A DNA stretch of 16,753 nucleotides, taken from an uncultured Planctomycetaceae bacterium. Lineage in GTDB: Bacteria; Planctomycetota; Planctomycetia; Pirellulales; UBA1268. Position 1 is the first letter of the stretch. Every line of letters starts with the position of its first letter. Shown piece after piece: positions 1-7,755 of this stretch. The stretch is from the NCBI GenBank assembly GCA_903958265.1, contig CAJBSQ010000489.1, forward strand, positions 1 to 16,753. The letters are read 5' to 3'. The position numbers and the translations under genes are program-made. A model generated the notes under the pieces. It searched no databases and was not told where the DNA came from. It saw only the letters and a list, made by a program, of their open reading frames with translations.

Positions 1-376
1 AGGTGCCCGTGTAAAAGGAGCAGGTCATGTCGCGCTTCAGGCTCCGCGAGACGCCGATCTGCACCTGCACCTCGGGCTTTCGGAGCATGATGCCGCTGTC
101 GATCTCTCCGTCGAACCGCACGTCGGCTTCCACGACCACGTCGCCGTAGTCGCGGTCGGTGTAGAGCATCGAGCCCTTCAGGGCGGCGTCGTTCTCGCCC
201 ACGAGCGTGCCCTTCTCGACCCGCCAGAACGCACCCTGGGGAGGCTTCCAGCCCGTCAGGTCGCGGCCATTGAAGATTGACTCGAGCGGTCGATCGGCCA
301 CGGGTTCGCCCGCTGCCGGCAAGGCGGCGATGGCGAGCAGTGCGGCCGCGAGGATCGGTGTTCTAACGCGAAACAT
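1..376 (-). CDS. Secreted DUF1080 (3-keto-disaccharide hydrolase-type) protein, 3' part missing
   Basis: I translated this by hand from the ATG at 376-374; 125 codons fit before the window edge, so the C-terminal part is missing. Residues 1-23 form a signal peptide (MFRVRTP, then an Ala/Leu-rich core ending AAG), so the product is exported. It is followed by SIFNGRDLTGWK, the hallmark opening of the DUF1080 family, then FWRVEKGTLVGEN and SGIMLRKPEVQVQIG, which fit the concanavalin-like beta-sandwich of that family. Family members are known or proposed to hydrolyse 3-keto-glycosides, and planctomycetes carry many copies; the substrate cannot be read here. A GAGG sequence lies 8 nt before the ATG. 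The gene is divergent from comEC. Family assignment is firm, function less so. Confidence 0.88.
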   Translation of the reverse strand, partial: MFRVRTPILAAALLAIAALPAAGEPVADRPLESIFNGRDLTGWKPPQGAFWRVEKGTLVGENDAALKGSMLYTDRDYGDVVVEADVRFDGEIDSGIMLRKPEVQVQIGVSRSLKRDMTCSFYTGT

Positions 377-423
377 GGATCTGGCCTCGAGCGGCGGCCG
401 GGAACCGGCCCCGACCTCACCCC

Positions 424-429
424 AAGATA
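424..429 (-). promoter_or_regulatory. Possible -10 box for the DUF1080 gene
   Basis: On the minus strand this reads TATCTT, a 4/6 match to TATAAT, about 48 nt before the ATG at 376. No convincing -35 box lies 16-18 bp upstream, so this is a weak call. Confidence 0.25.
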
Positions 430-478
430 GCGTCCCCGGGATTTCCCCGCATCGGCCGATCGGGCAGAGGTTGTTTTG

Positions 479-496
479 CCCCTGGTCGGGGTTTTT
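479..496 (+). terminator. Short stem followed by T5 in the comEC leader
   Basis: CCCC (479-482) pairs with GGGG (488-491) across a 5-nt loop and is followed directly by five T residues. The shape is that of a weak intrinsic terminator or attenuator on the plus strand. No plus-strand gene precedes it, so if real it would act in the comEC leader. A second inverted repeat, TTCTC-GCTAA-GAGAA, follows at about 495-509. The 4-bp stem is short enough to arise by chance. Confidence 0.2.
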
Positions 497-558
497 CTCG
501 CTAAGAGAAAGAGTGGCACGCGTGTGCCGGAATCAAGGTCTCCGGGACGGGTGATGGC

Positions 559-3261
559 ATGATGGGTTTCCCGTGGCGGGATTCTGCAGCGGTCGATGTC
601 CTGGGGGATTGCTCCGCGGTGGCGGTGGAGTGGGGCGGTCGAGCCGGCCGTCGGCTCGCGGCGGGGCCGCTGATCCTGGTCGCCTGGCTCTGGGCCGCCC
701 GGCGGACCGATCCGCTGCCACCGCGACCGGTGGTCGTCGCGGCGGCATGCCTGGCGGCGGGCTGTGTGGTCGGACGGCTCGTCGAGCCCGTGGAGGGATC
801 GAGCCTCGCGGGGGCCTGGTGGATCGCGGCGGTGGCGGCCCTGGGGATCTGGCTGTGGCTGGCGAGGTGCCGCGGCCCCCGGGCGGCGGCCTGGCCGCTC
901 GCCGGGGCGATCTGCTGCTGCGGGGCCGCCTGGTCTGAGGCGCAGTTCGACCTCTTTCGCCGCGACGACCTGGGCTGGTACCTCGCCGACTCCCCTGCCC
1001 CGGTCGCCGTCATGGGCACGGTCGAAGAATCCTTCCGACGGCTGCCGGTGCCCACGGGCGATCCCCGTCGGGCGGCCGCGATCGGACCCTCGAGCGAGTG
1101 TGTGGTGCGGGTGGAGTCGTTTCGGGCCGGGAGCCGGTGGCGAACGGTCTCGGGCCGTGCGGCGGTGATCGTCGACGGCGAGCCGCCCCGGGTTCGCGTG
1201 GGCGATCGGATTCGCGTGCTGGGCCGCGGCCTGCGGCCCGCCGCCGCGCTGAATCCCGGCGAGTTCGACTTCCGGATGCGGGCCCGCGCGCACCGCTGCC
1301 TGTCGATTGTCCGCGTGGCATCGGCCCGCTGCGTGCGGGTGATGCGGGCGTCGGGCTGGCTCCAGGTGGCCCGGGTCGTGGATGAGCTTCGGGAGCGGGG
1401 TGTGGCCGTCCTCGAAACGCACATCTCCCCCGCCCGGGCGCCGCTGGCCGCCGCACTCCTGCTGGGGAGTCGCGAGTCGCTGCCCCGCGAGGAGGCCGAC
1501 GACTTCCTGGCCACGGGCACCGTTCACATCCTGTCGATCTCCGGCCTGCACGTCGGCCTGCTGTCGCTGGCGCTGTTCAAGCTCCTCAGGGTCGCGATGC
1601 TGCCTCGTGGCTGGTCACTCGTGGCAGTGGCCGTCGTCACGGGGGCCTACATGCTGCTGGTCCGTGCGGAGACTCCCGTGCTGCGGGCCACGCTGCTCGT
1701 CTGGCTCTCCTGCCTGGCGGCCGCGGTCGGCAGGAAGTCGCCAGCGATCAACGCGCTGGCGGTGGCGGCGATCGTGGTGCTCGCGTGGCGGCCGGCGGAG
1801 GTGTTCAGCGCCGGAGCGCAGCTCTCGTTTCTCTCGACGGGCGTGCTGGTCGGGATCGCCGCGGCCCTGCCGGGTAGCCGGCAGCCGGAGGATCCCATCG
1901 ACCGCCTGATCGAGCGGAGCCGCTCGCCGACGGAGCGATTCCTGCGCCGGTGTGCCTGGCAGGTCTGGGTGGCGTTCGTCACCGGGGCAGCAGTCTGGGC
2001 CGCCACCACGCCCCTGGTCGCTGCGAAGTTTCATGTGGTTAGCTCCGTCGGCCTGCTGGTCAACGTGCTGGTGGCGCCGCTGGTCGCGTTGGCGATGGCC
2101 TGGGGCTTTCTCTGCCTACTCGCGGCTGGTGTCTCGACCACGCTGGCCGCGGGCTGCGGCGCGGCCTGCGACGGCATGCTCCACGGCATCGCCACGGTGG
2201 TGTACTGGGCCGCCCGCGTGCCCGCCGGCCACACGTGGGTCGCCGGGCCTCCGGACTGGTGGGTGGCGGGGTGGTATGCCGTGCTCGCGGCAACGCTCAG
2301 CTGGTTTCCGGCCGGCATGCTCCGCCGGCCCCAGACCTGGGCGGCCGTCGCGGGGGGATGGATCGGCGTGGGCATCGTGGCCGGGGCGATGGTGGGATCG
2401 ATGGCGGGGGGCGATCCGCCGCTCCGGGGCGTGGTGGCGGCGGTGGGCCACGGCTGCGGGATCGTGCTGCGGACTCCCGAGGGGCGGTGTCTTGTATTCG
2501 ATGCGGGGCGGCTCGGTGCGCCAGCAGCCGCCCGGCGGTCGATGGCGGCCGTGCTCTGGAGCGAGGGCATCACGAGGATCGACACCCTGGTGATCTCGCA
2601 TGCCGACACCGATCATTTCAACGCGGTGCCTGAGCTGCTCGAGCGGTTTGCGGTGGCCGCGGTGGTCGTGCCCGCGGCCCTGCTCACCAGCGAGTCGCCG
2701 GCCGTTCGGGATCTGCTGGAGCGATTTCGCGAGCGCGGGATTCCGCTGCAGACGGTGGAGGCCGGCGACTCCTTCGCGGTCGATCGGCAGTGCCGCGTGC
2801 GGGTGCTGCACCCCACGCGGGCCGCCGCGGATCAGGCCGGCACCGGGTCGGCGGCGGTCGGGCTTCGATTCCCGTCCCGCGAGGCCGACAACCAGACGAG
2901 CCTGGTGATGGCGGTGGAGTCGGCCGGCCGCCGGTGGTTGCTCACCGGCGACATCGAGGGGGAAGCGCTCGCGGGCTTCATCGCCGCCGATCCCGACTCC
3001 TGCGACGTGCTCGTGGCGCCGCATCACGGCAGCCGCACGAGCCTGCCGGCCGGGATCGCCGCCGCCACGAAACCGACAGTCGTGCTCGTCAGCGGCGGCA
3101 GGAATCCGTCGTGGCCCGAGGTCCGCGCTGCCTACGCCGCCGCGGCCGAGGGCGCGGCCGTGCTGAACACGGGAGGCACCGGAGCGATCGCCGTGGATGC
3201 CGACGCCAGCGGCATCGCCATCAGCCGGTTCCACGCGGGCCGCTGGCGGCCCGCGGAATGA
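559..3261 (+). CDS. comEC: ComEC/Rec2-family competence protein, inner-membrane DNA channel with metallo-beta-lactamase domain
   Basis: This 900-residue protein has the full ComEC layout. Hydrophobic segments lie within the first ~130 residues, followed by a soluble DUF4131-like part and a multi-spanning Competence domain (about 290-610). The Competence domain contains the signature GTVHILSISGLHVGLL from residue 320. A C-terminal metallo-beta-lactamase-like domain (about 620-890) carries the metal-site motif HADTDH (681-686), GD at 797-798 and the HHGS motif at 822-825. In Bacillus and relatives ComEC forms the channel for single-stranded DNA entry, and its lactamase domain is thought to degrade the other strand. 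The usual DVGQGDA motif at the start of the lactamase domain reads AVGHGCGIV here. The start is ATG at 559 or 562; no strong Shine-Dalgarno decides between them. The 3' end overlaps ccsBA head-on. No other competence gene is nearby. Confidence 0.93.
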   Translation: MMGFPWRDSAAVDVLGDCSAVAVEWGGRAGRRLAAGPLILVAWLWAARRTDPLPPRPVVVAAACLAAGCVVGRLVEPVEGSSLAGAWWIAAVAALGIWLWLARCRGPRAAAWPLAGAICCCGAAWSEAQFDLFRRDDLGWYLADSPAPVAVMGTVEESFRRLPVPTGDPRRAAAIGPSSECVVRVESFRAGSRWRTVSGRAAVIVDGEPPRVRVGDRIRVLGRGLRPAAALNPGEFDFRMRARAHRCLSIVRVASARCVRVMRASGWLQVARVVDELRERGVAVLETHISPARAPLAAALLLGSRESLPREEADDFLATGTVHILSISGLHVGLLSLALFKLLRVAMLPRGWSLVAVAVVTGAYMLLVRAETPVLRATLLVWLSCLAAAVGRKSPAINALAVAAIVVLAWRPAEVFSAGAQLSFLSTGVLVGIAAALPGSRQPEDPIDRLIERSRSPTERFLRRCAWQVWVAFVTGAAVWAATTPLVAAKFHVVSSVGLLVNVLVAPLVALAMAWGFLCLLAAGVSTTLAAGCGAACDGMLHGIATVVYWAARVPAGHTWVAGPPDWWVAGWYAVLAATLSWFPAGMLRRPQTWAAVAGGWIGVGIVAGAMVGSMAGGDPPLRGVVAAVGHGCGIVLRTPEGRCLVFDAGRLGAPAAARRSMAAVLWSEGITRIDTLVISHADTDHFNAVPELLERFAVAAVVVPAALLTSESPAVRDLLERFRERGIPLQTVEAGDSFAVDRQCRVRVLHPTRAAADQAGTGSAAVGLRFPSREADNQTSLVMAVESAGRRWLLTGDIEGEALAGFIAADPDSCDVLVAPHHGSRTSLPAGIAAATKPTVVLVSGGRNPSWPEVRAAYAAAAEGAAVLNTGGTGAIAVDADASGIAISRFHAGRWRPAE

Positions 3262-6200
3262 GCACGAGCCCCAGAGCGATGAGGATCAGTTGGCTGGCCA
3301 CGTAGCTGGCCAGCAGCATCAACACACCGCTGGTGAAGCCATAGCTGTGCAGGCCGATGCCGAGCTGGTTGGTGCCGAACCAGCTCCAGGCCGTGACGAT
3401 GTTGCCGCCGTTCGTGAACAGGGCGAACCCCCGCGGACCGATCCTCTTGTCCCAGCGGGCATGGAGCACCGCGGCGTTCCAGAGCACGATCATCAGGGCG
3501 CCGTTCTCCTTGGGGTCCCAGCCCCAGAAGCGGCCCCAGCTGTCGTCGGCCCAGAGCCCGCCGAGCACGGTGCCGATGAAGCTGAAGAAGAGCGCAAAGC
3601 AGACCACTCCGTAGGTCATTCGGTAGAGCCGGTCATCGACCATGCGGGCGGCAGGGTCGGCGGCCGGGCGACCGGTCAGGCGACCCCAGAGGCGGTGGAC
3701 GATGGAGCAGGTGCCGAGCATGCCTGCGAGGAAGGTGGCGCCGTAGCCGAGCGTGACCGTGACCACGTGGGTCGACAGCCAGAACTGCGTATCGAGCACG
3801 GCCTGCAGAACGTGCATCGTGTCGCCGGAGTCGAGTCCGTAGGCGACCATCAGCGTGAGGCCGCCGCTGAGCGCAGCCACCAGGTTGCCGATGCCCAGCC
3901 GGTGCAGCGTCTCGAGGCCGAGCCCTGCCAGCACGCAGGCCCAGCCGATGAACACGGCCGACGAGTAGAGATTGACCACGGGCGGTCGGCCAGTGAGATA
4001 GATGCGGGCCGCGAGCGCGAAGGTGTGGAGGGCGAGAAGGCCCACGAGCATCCACCACACGAAGCGGTTGAGTCGCGGCTGGCCGACGAGGAAGCTCGCG
4101 AAGCAGAGGATGGTGGCGAGCACGTAGAGCCACTTGGCGATCTCGGTGGGGTTGAAGGCGGTGAGCCAGGCCTCAAACGCCGCCTTGCCGGCGACCGCCT
4201 TCACCGCCGGCATCTCCGCGATCACGCGGTGGTAGGCCGTGACCGCCGAGTTGAACTCCGCCGGCTGCTTCCCGACCGCGGCGAGCAGATCGGTGAACGG
4301 CAGGATCGCTGGGTTGAGCTGGAACGCCGGTTGCCCCTCCCGGCCCCCCACCACGCGGCCCACCAGCGCCGTGACCACCGCGGGGTAGAGCGCCTGCCAA
4401 CGGCCCGTCGGCCCGGCGTCGGCGCCGCCGCTCGCGTCGCTTGTGGCGGTCGCGGATGCCGTGCCGGCCGTGGATCCCGTGGAGGCACCCAGCGGCGGGA
4501 TCGCGGCAGGGGGATGGTTGTCGTCGATCATCCGCGCCCCCTGCATCAGCCGGCGGACCTGGTCGAAGACCGCCTTGCGGGCCTCGTCTCCGGCGCCGGC
4601 CGGCCGGGGCATTTCCGGCGTGTCGTAGGCGAAGCGGATGAGGTCGTAGGCCATCAGTTTCTGGTCGATCTCAGCGAACTTCTTCTGCACGAAGGTCCGC
4701 TGTTCCGGCGGGATCTGCCGCAGCGACTCCACCTGCTTGCGAAGCGCCGGCCGGCCGTTCTCGAGTTCCGCGGCGGCATAGCGGTGGCCCTGACGGCGAT
4801 CGAGGTCGAACAGGTCGAGCACCTCGAAGGCGTCGATCCGAAACACGGGGGCCCGCGACACCCAATCGCTGCCCGCCATCGCCGCGAGCAGCCACTGCGT
4901 CGCCGGGATCGTGCCTCGCGGTTCGGCGGTGGCGTCGGCCGGCATCACCACGCTCGAGCGGTTGCCGAGCAGCTGCAGTGTGGTACGGGCGACGCTGTCG
5001 AGCGGTTTGACGCGGCCCTCGTGCATCATCGGAATCCCGCCGGCCGTCTGCCAGTCGAAGGCATCGGCCGCGGGTCGGCGGGGGGTGGCCCGCGGCAGGG
5101 CGATCGCGGCGACGAGCCCCAAGGCGAGAACGGGCGCGAGAAGGGGTGCGAGAACGGGCGGCAGCCACCGACCGGCGGCCGTGGTGGCGGGGGAAGAGCG
5201 GGCTGCGGCTGCCTGGCGATCGGGCCGGCTGCGATCGCGGCGGGAGCGGCTGGCGGTGTCGGCGCTCACCGTCCCGACGGCCGTCGTGCCGGCCTGCCGC
5301 GACTCCCGCTCGTGGCGATCGGCGAACCGGAGAAAGGTGCCTCCGAAGTGGAACAGCATGCCCCAAAAGGCCAGCACGCAGGCCACGTAGGGGATCAGCC
5401 AGCCAGCGTTTTCCACGACCTGCAGGCCCGTCATTTCGCCAACCTTCCCGTCGCCGAGGTCGACCGTGGAATACTGGCTCTGATAGAAGGTCTCTCCCCG
5501 GTAGCGGACCGGGTTGTTCATCCAGATGCGGCCCTTCTGCTCGGCCTGCGTCGAGCGGTCGGTGAAGGTCACGTACGACGAATAGTCGCGGGGCGTCTCG
5601 CTGGCCGAGTAGTCGATTCGCCGCACGTCGTCGAGCCGCACGCTGTAGGGCTTCAAGGCCCGGCGAAACCGCAGGGCGAGCCGCCATGGCACGCCTCCGA
5701 CCTCGACGGTGTCGCACTCGTCGTCGGCAGCGGCCATGAAGATCCGCCCCTGGTCGATAAGGAACTGCGAGACGAGGTGCGTGCCGAGGTCGCGACCCGT
5801 GCCCCGCTCGACGAGCTGCACGTAGGCCGAGGCGATGTTGGTCTTCGAGGAGGCACCCCCTTCCGGCGGCTGGCCCGTCGCGAGCCACTCCCGGCCCAGG
5901 CCGGCGGAGGCGGGATTGGGGGCCACCGGGCCCACGCGGACGACGCTGGAGTTGGGGAAGTAGTCGACCACGCGAATATCAAACGGCAACGCTTCGACCG
6001 CGATCGGCTCGCCGTCAACGCGGGCTCGGAGGAGTCGGCCCGAGATGGCGGTTACCCGATCGTCGGTGGGATCGGTCGGGTCGATGACCGCGAGTTCCGT
6101 CTCGTCGGTGCGGTAGGCGACGCTGGTGGTCTGTCCTTCGACGAGCGAGATCCGCTCCTCGATCTGCCGATCGCCGAAGGCAAACTGGCCGATCATCAGG

Positions 6201-7000
6201 AGGCCGACGGCCACGTGGATCAGCACGTTGCCGCCGCGGATCCCGAACACCATCACCAGGCCGACGAGGAGCACGTTCGAGGCCACGCTCGACTGGATCA
6301 GCTGCCACATGATGCGGAGCCCCGGATCGTTCATGCGCCAGGCGTCGCCGCCGAACAGCGTCAGGCCCACGATGGCGGCCACCGCCGCCGCCCCACTCCA
6401 CAGGCTTCCGGCCACCAGCCGCTGGCGACTGTTCCAGGCGGCCGCGGCCAGCCCTACGGCGAGCACGGCCCCGCCTCCCTGCACCATCCGCCACACGGTG
6501 TCGTAGTCGACCGGCGGCCTGCCCTGGAGGCCGTCGGTGCGGTGGCCGGTGAGAATCACGCCGACCGTCAGCAGGGCTCCGAGCAGCGAGATGACCGTGC
6601 CCCAGACGAGCCGCCGTCCGGCGGCCGCGACATGAAACCGCGTCGCCTTGGCCGCAAACAGGTTGACCAGCATCACGAGCCCGATCGTCCCGCCCCCTGG
6701 AAACGGAAACCAGCCGGGCAGGTTGGTTTCCCCGAACACCGTCACGGGCGCAAAATCCGCAAACGGTACCCACGCCAGCCAGCTGTTGAAGTACTCAGCC
6801 TTCACTTCGGGCAGGTTCTTCTCGTCCTGCGCGAGCGTGCCAACCAGCAGCAGGAACGTCGCCGCGAGGAACATCACCACGGTGATCTTGAGCGAGCCCA
6901 GGGCCCGGAGCAGCTGCCAGGCCACGCTCCGTGGCGATGCCGACTCGAAAGCCGACCCACGGGTGCTCATGCGGGGAAAAGAAAGACTGTCTGACGCCAC
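3221..7000 (-). CDS. ccsBA: Fused ResB-CcsA cytochrome c synthase (system II), 1259 residues
   Basis: System II cytochrome c assembly exports haem and attaches it to CXXCH motifs of apocytochromes outside the inner membrane. The N-terminal third is ResB-like: a TM at about 36-56 followed by LVGTLAQDEKNLPEVKAEYF, further TMs to about residue 275, a large extracytoplasmic part and a TM near 530-560. The C-terminal third (from about residue 953) is CcsA: GRPPVVNLYSSAVFIGWA, His1078 in STHVVTVTLGYG, the WWD motif WGRFWGWDPKENG (about 1150-1170) and His1218 in GLHSYGF. Between them is a soluble region with HEGRVKPLDSVART near residue 657. Such ResB-CcsA fusions are known in epsilonproteobacteria and Bacteroidetes; this one is unusually long. 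The GTG start at 7000 is chosen over ATG 6970 because AGGGAG lies 5 nt upstream and overlaps the previous stop codon. Confidence 0.93.
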   Translation of the reverse strand: MASDSLSFPRMSTRGSAFESASPRSVAWQLLRALGSLKITVVMFLAATFLLLVGTLAQDEKNLPEVKAEYFNSWLAWVPFADFAPVTVFGETNLPGWFPFPGGGTIGLVMLVNLFAAKATRFHVAAAGRRLVWGTVISLLGALLTVGVILTGHRTDGLQGRPPVDYDTVWRMVQGGGAVLAVGLAAAAWNSRQRLVAGSLWSGAAAVAAIVGLTLFGGDAWRMNDPGLRIMWQLIQSSVASNVLLVGLVMVFGIRGGNVLIHVAVGLLMIGQFAFGDRQIEERISLVEGQTTSVAYRTDETELAVIDPTDPTDDRVTAISGRLLRARVDGEPIAVEALPFDIRVVDYFPNSSVVRVGPVAPNPASAGLGREWLATGQPPEGGASSKTNIASAYVQLVERGTGRDLGTHLVSQFLIDQGRIFMAAADDECDTVEVGGVPWRLALRFRRALKPYSVRLDDVRRIDYSASETPRDYSSYVTFTDRSTQAEQKGRIWMNNPVRYRGETFYQSQYSTVDLGDGKVGEMTGLQVVENAGWLIPYVACVLAFWGMLFHFGGTFLRFADRHERESRQAGTTAVGTVSADTASRSRRDRSRPDRQAAAARSSPATTAAGRWLPPVLAPLLAPVLALGLVAAIALPRATPRRPAADAFDWQTAGGIPMMHEGRVKPLDSVARTTLQLLGNRSSVVMPADATAEPRGTIPATQWLLAAMAGSDWVSRAPVFRIDAFEVLDLFDLDRRQGHRYAAAELENGRPALRKQVESLRQIPPEQRTFVQKKFAEIDQKLMAYDLIRFAYDTPEMPRPAGAGDEARKAVFDQVRRLMQGARMIDDNHPPAAIPPLGASTGSTAGTASATATSDASGGADAGPTGRWQALYPAVVTALVGRVVGGREGQPAFQLNPAILPFTDLLAAVGKQPAEFNSAVTAYHRVIAEMPAVKAVAGKAAFEAWLTAFNPTEIAKWLYVLATILCFASFLVGQPRLNRFVWWMLVGLLALHTFALAARIYLTGRPPVVNLYSSAVFIGWACVLAGLGLETLHRLGIGNLVAALSGGLTLMVAYGLDSGDTMHVLQAVLDTQFWLSTHVVTVTLGYGATFLAGMLGTCSIVHRLWGRLTGRPAADPAARMVDDRLYRMTYGVVCFALFFSFIGTVLGGLWADDSWGRFWGWDPKENGALMIVLWNAAVLHARWDKRIGPRGFALFTNGGNIVTAWSWFGTNQLGIGLHSYGFTSGVLMLLASYVASQLILIALGLVLIPRAASGPRGTG
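3234..3255. terminator. GC-rich hairpin inside the convergent comEC/ccsBA overlap
   Basis: CGCGGGCCG (3234-3242) is perfectly complementary to CGGCCCGCG (3247-3255) across a CTGG loop. The hairpin lies between the two opposing stop codons (ccsBA stop at 3221-3223, comEC stop at 3259-3261), so it is inside both reading frames. No T-run follows on either strand, so this is not a classical intrinsic terminator. Its position suggests a shared bidirectional termination or transcript-end stabilising element. Confidence 0.45.
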
Positions 7001-7005
7001 GGTGG

Positions 7006-7011
7006 CTCCCT
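7006..7011 (-). promoter_or_regulatory. Ribosome binding site deciding the GTG start of ccsBA
   Basis: The minus strand reads AGGGAG, 5 nt before the GTG at 7000, and overlaps the TAG stop codon of the lipoprotein gene (7012-7010). This supports GTG 7000 over ATG 6970 and suggests translational coupling of the two genes. Confidence 0.6.
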
Positions 7012-7663
7012 ACTGCTGCCAGCGGATGGACGACACGAAGCGGATGAACCGCTCCCGCTCGCGGGCCGCCACGTCGGCATCGCCCTTGAACTTGACGAAC
7101 AGTGATGCCCCGCCGCCGCCAGGAATCATGGCGCCGAGGATCGCCTGTTCGGCAGCCGCGTCGCGAAGCAGCACGACCTTTGCGGGGCGACCGTCGACGT
7201 CGACCGACTCCGCGGCCTCGATGGCCGCGGCGGCTCGCGACGCGAGGTCGTCCGGATCGCCACCGGCGTCGAGTTGCCCCTGCCAGCGGGCGACGTTGCC
7301 CTCCAGCGTGCCCGAGGCGGGGATGATCGTGACTTCCCGCTGCCCGGCCGGGTCTCCGATCAGGAGCGTCGCGAGCCGCAGGCCGCTGGCCCCGCCATCG
7401 GTCCAGCCCTCGGGCACGTCGTAGCGGACGGGGGCGGGCTTGGTCGGTACGTCACCCGGGGAAGCCGCGATCGGCGCGGGTTCGGCCTGCTTGGAGACCG
7501 TGTAGGACCGGATGTCACCCGGCAGCACCGAGGTGCCCCGGGAGCAGCCGGAGCAGCCGGCTGCGATCGTCGCTGCGATCATGGCGGCCGCCAGCACCGC
7601 GTGCCGGAAGCCTGAGGCAGGCGCGTGGGTGGCGACCGGGCGGTGGTGCGGGCACAGGGGCAC
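7010..7663 (-). CDS. Putative lipoprotein upstream of ccsBA, unknown function
   Basis: This 217-residue protein is not a family I can name. With the GTG start at 7663, an N-terminal hydrophobic stretch (about 22-36, AVLAAAMIAATIAAG) ends at Cys37 in AAGC, an acceptable but not ideal lipobox, so it is probably a lipid-anchored extracytoplasmic protein. The mature part contains VRYDVPEGWTDGG, LLIGD, EVTIIPASG and a C-terminal FVKFKGD...RFIRFVSSIRW. This pattern resembles small planctomycete proteins of one alpha/beta domain that I recall next to cytochrome assembly genes. It has its own extended -10 promoter and ends 9 nt before the ccsBA start, with the ccsBA ribosome binding site overlapping its stop codon. 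Co-expression points to a role in cytochrome c maturation or electron transport; this is inference. A later start, closer to the hydrophobic stretch, is possible. Confidence 0.75.
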   Translation of the reverse strand: MPLCPHHRPVATHAPASGFRHAVLAAAMIAATIAAGCSGCSRGTSVLPGDIRSYTVSKQAEPAPIAASPGDVPTKPAPVRYDVPEGWTDGGASGLRLATLLIGDPAGQREVTIIPASGTLEGNVARWQGQLDAGGDPDDLASRAAAAIEAAESVDVDGRPAKVVLLRDAAAEQAILGAMIPGGGGASLFVKFKGDADVAARERERFIRFVSSIRWQQ

Positions 7664-7717
7664 GGGGACAGGTCTCCGGCGCGGGCGGCCACGGAATGCG
7701 CGGCTCGCTTCGACCGA

Positions 7718-7726
7718 ATTCTAGCA
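7718..7726 (-). promoter_or_regulatory. Extended -10 promoter of the lipoprotein-ccsBA operon
   Basis: The minus strand reads TGCTAGAAT: an extended -10 TGn followed by TAGAAT, a 5/6 match to consensus. It lies in the 92-bp gap after the HTH gene and would start transcription about 48 nt before GTG 7663. No clear -35 box is visible, which is usual for extended -10 promoters. Confidence 0.45.
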
Positions 7727-7755
7727 GGGTGGGCCGTTTCGTCTGGGGCAGTTGC

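Noticed and set aside
207..554. 115-residue plus-strand open frame overlapping the DUF1080 gene
   Set aside because: It lies opposite the signal peptide and NGRDLTGW region of the DUF1080 gene and has no ribosome binding site or recognisable domain.
3197..6994. A 1265-residue open frame on the plus strand exactly opposite ccsBA
   Set aside because: Its composition (His, Glu, Asp, Arg, Gln and Gly rich, with no hydrophobic segments or known motifs) is what the complement of a GC-rich gene gives. The minus strand encodes unmistakable ResB and CcsA motifs.
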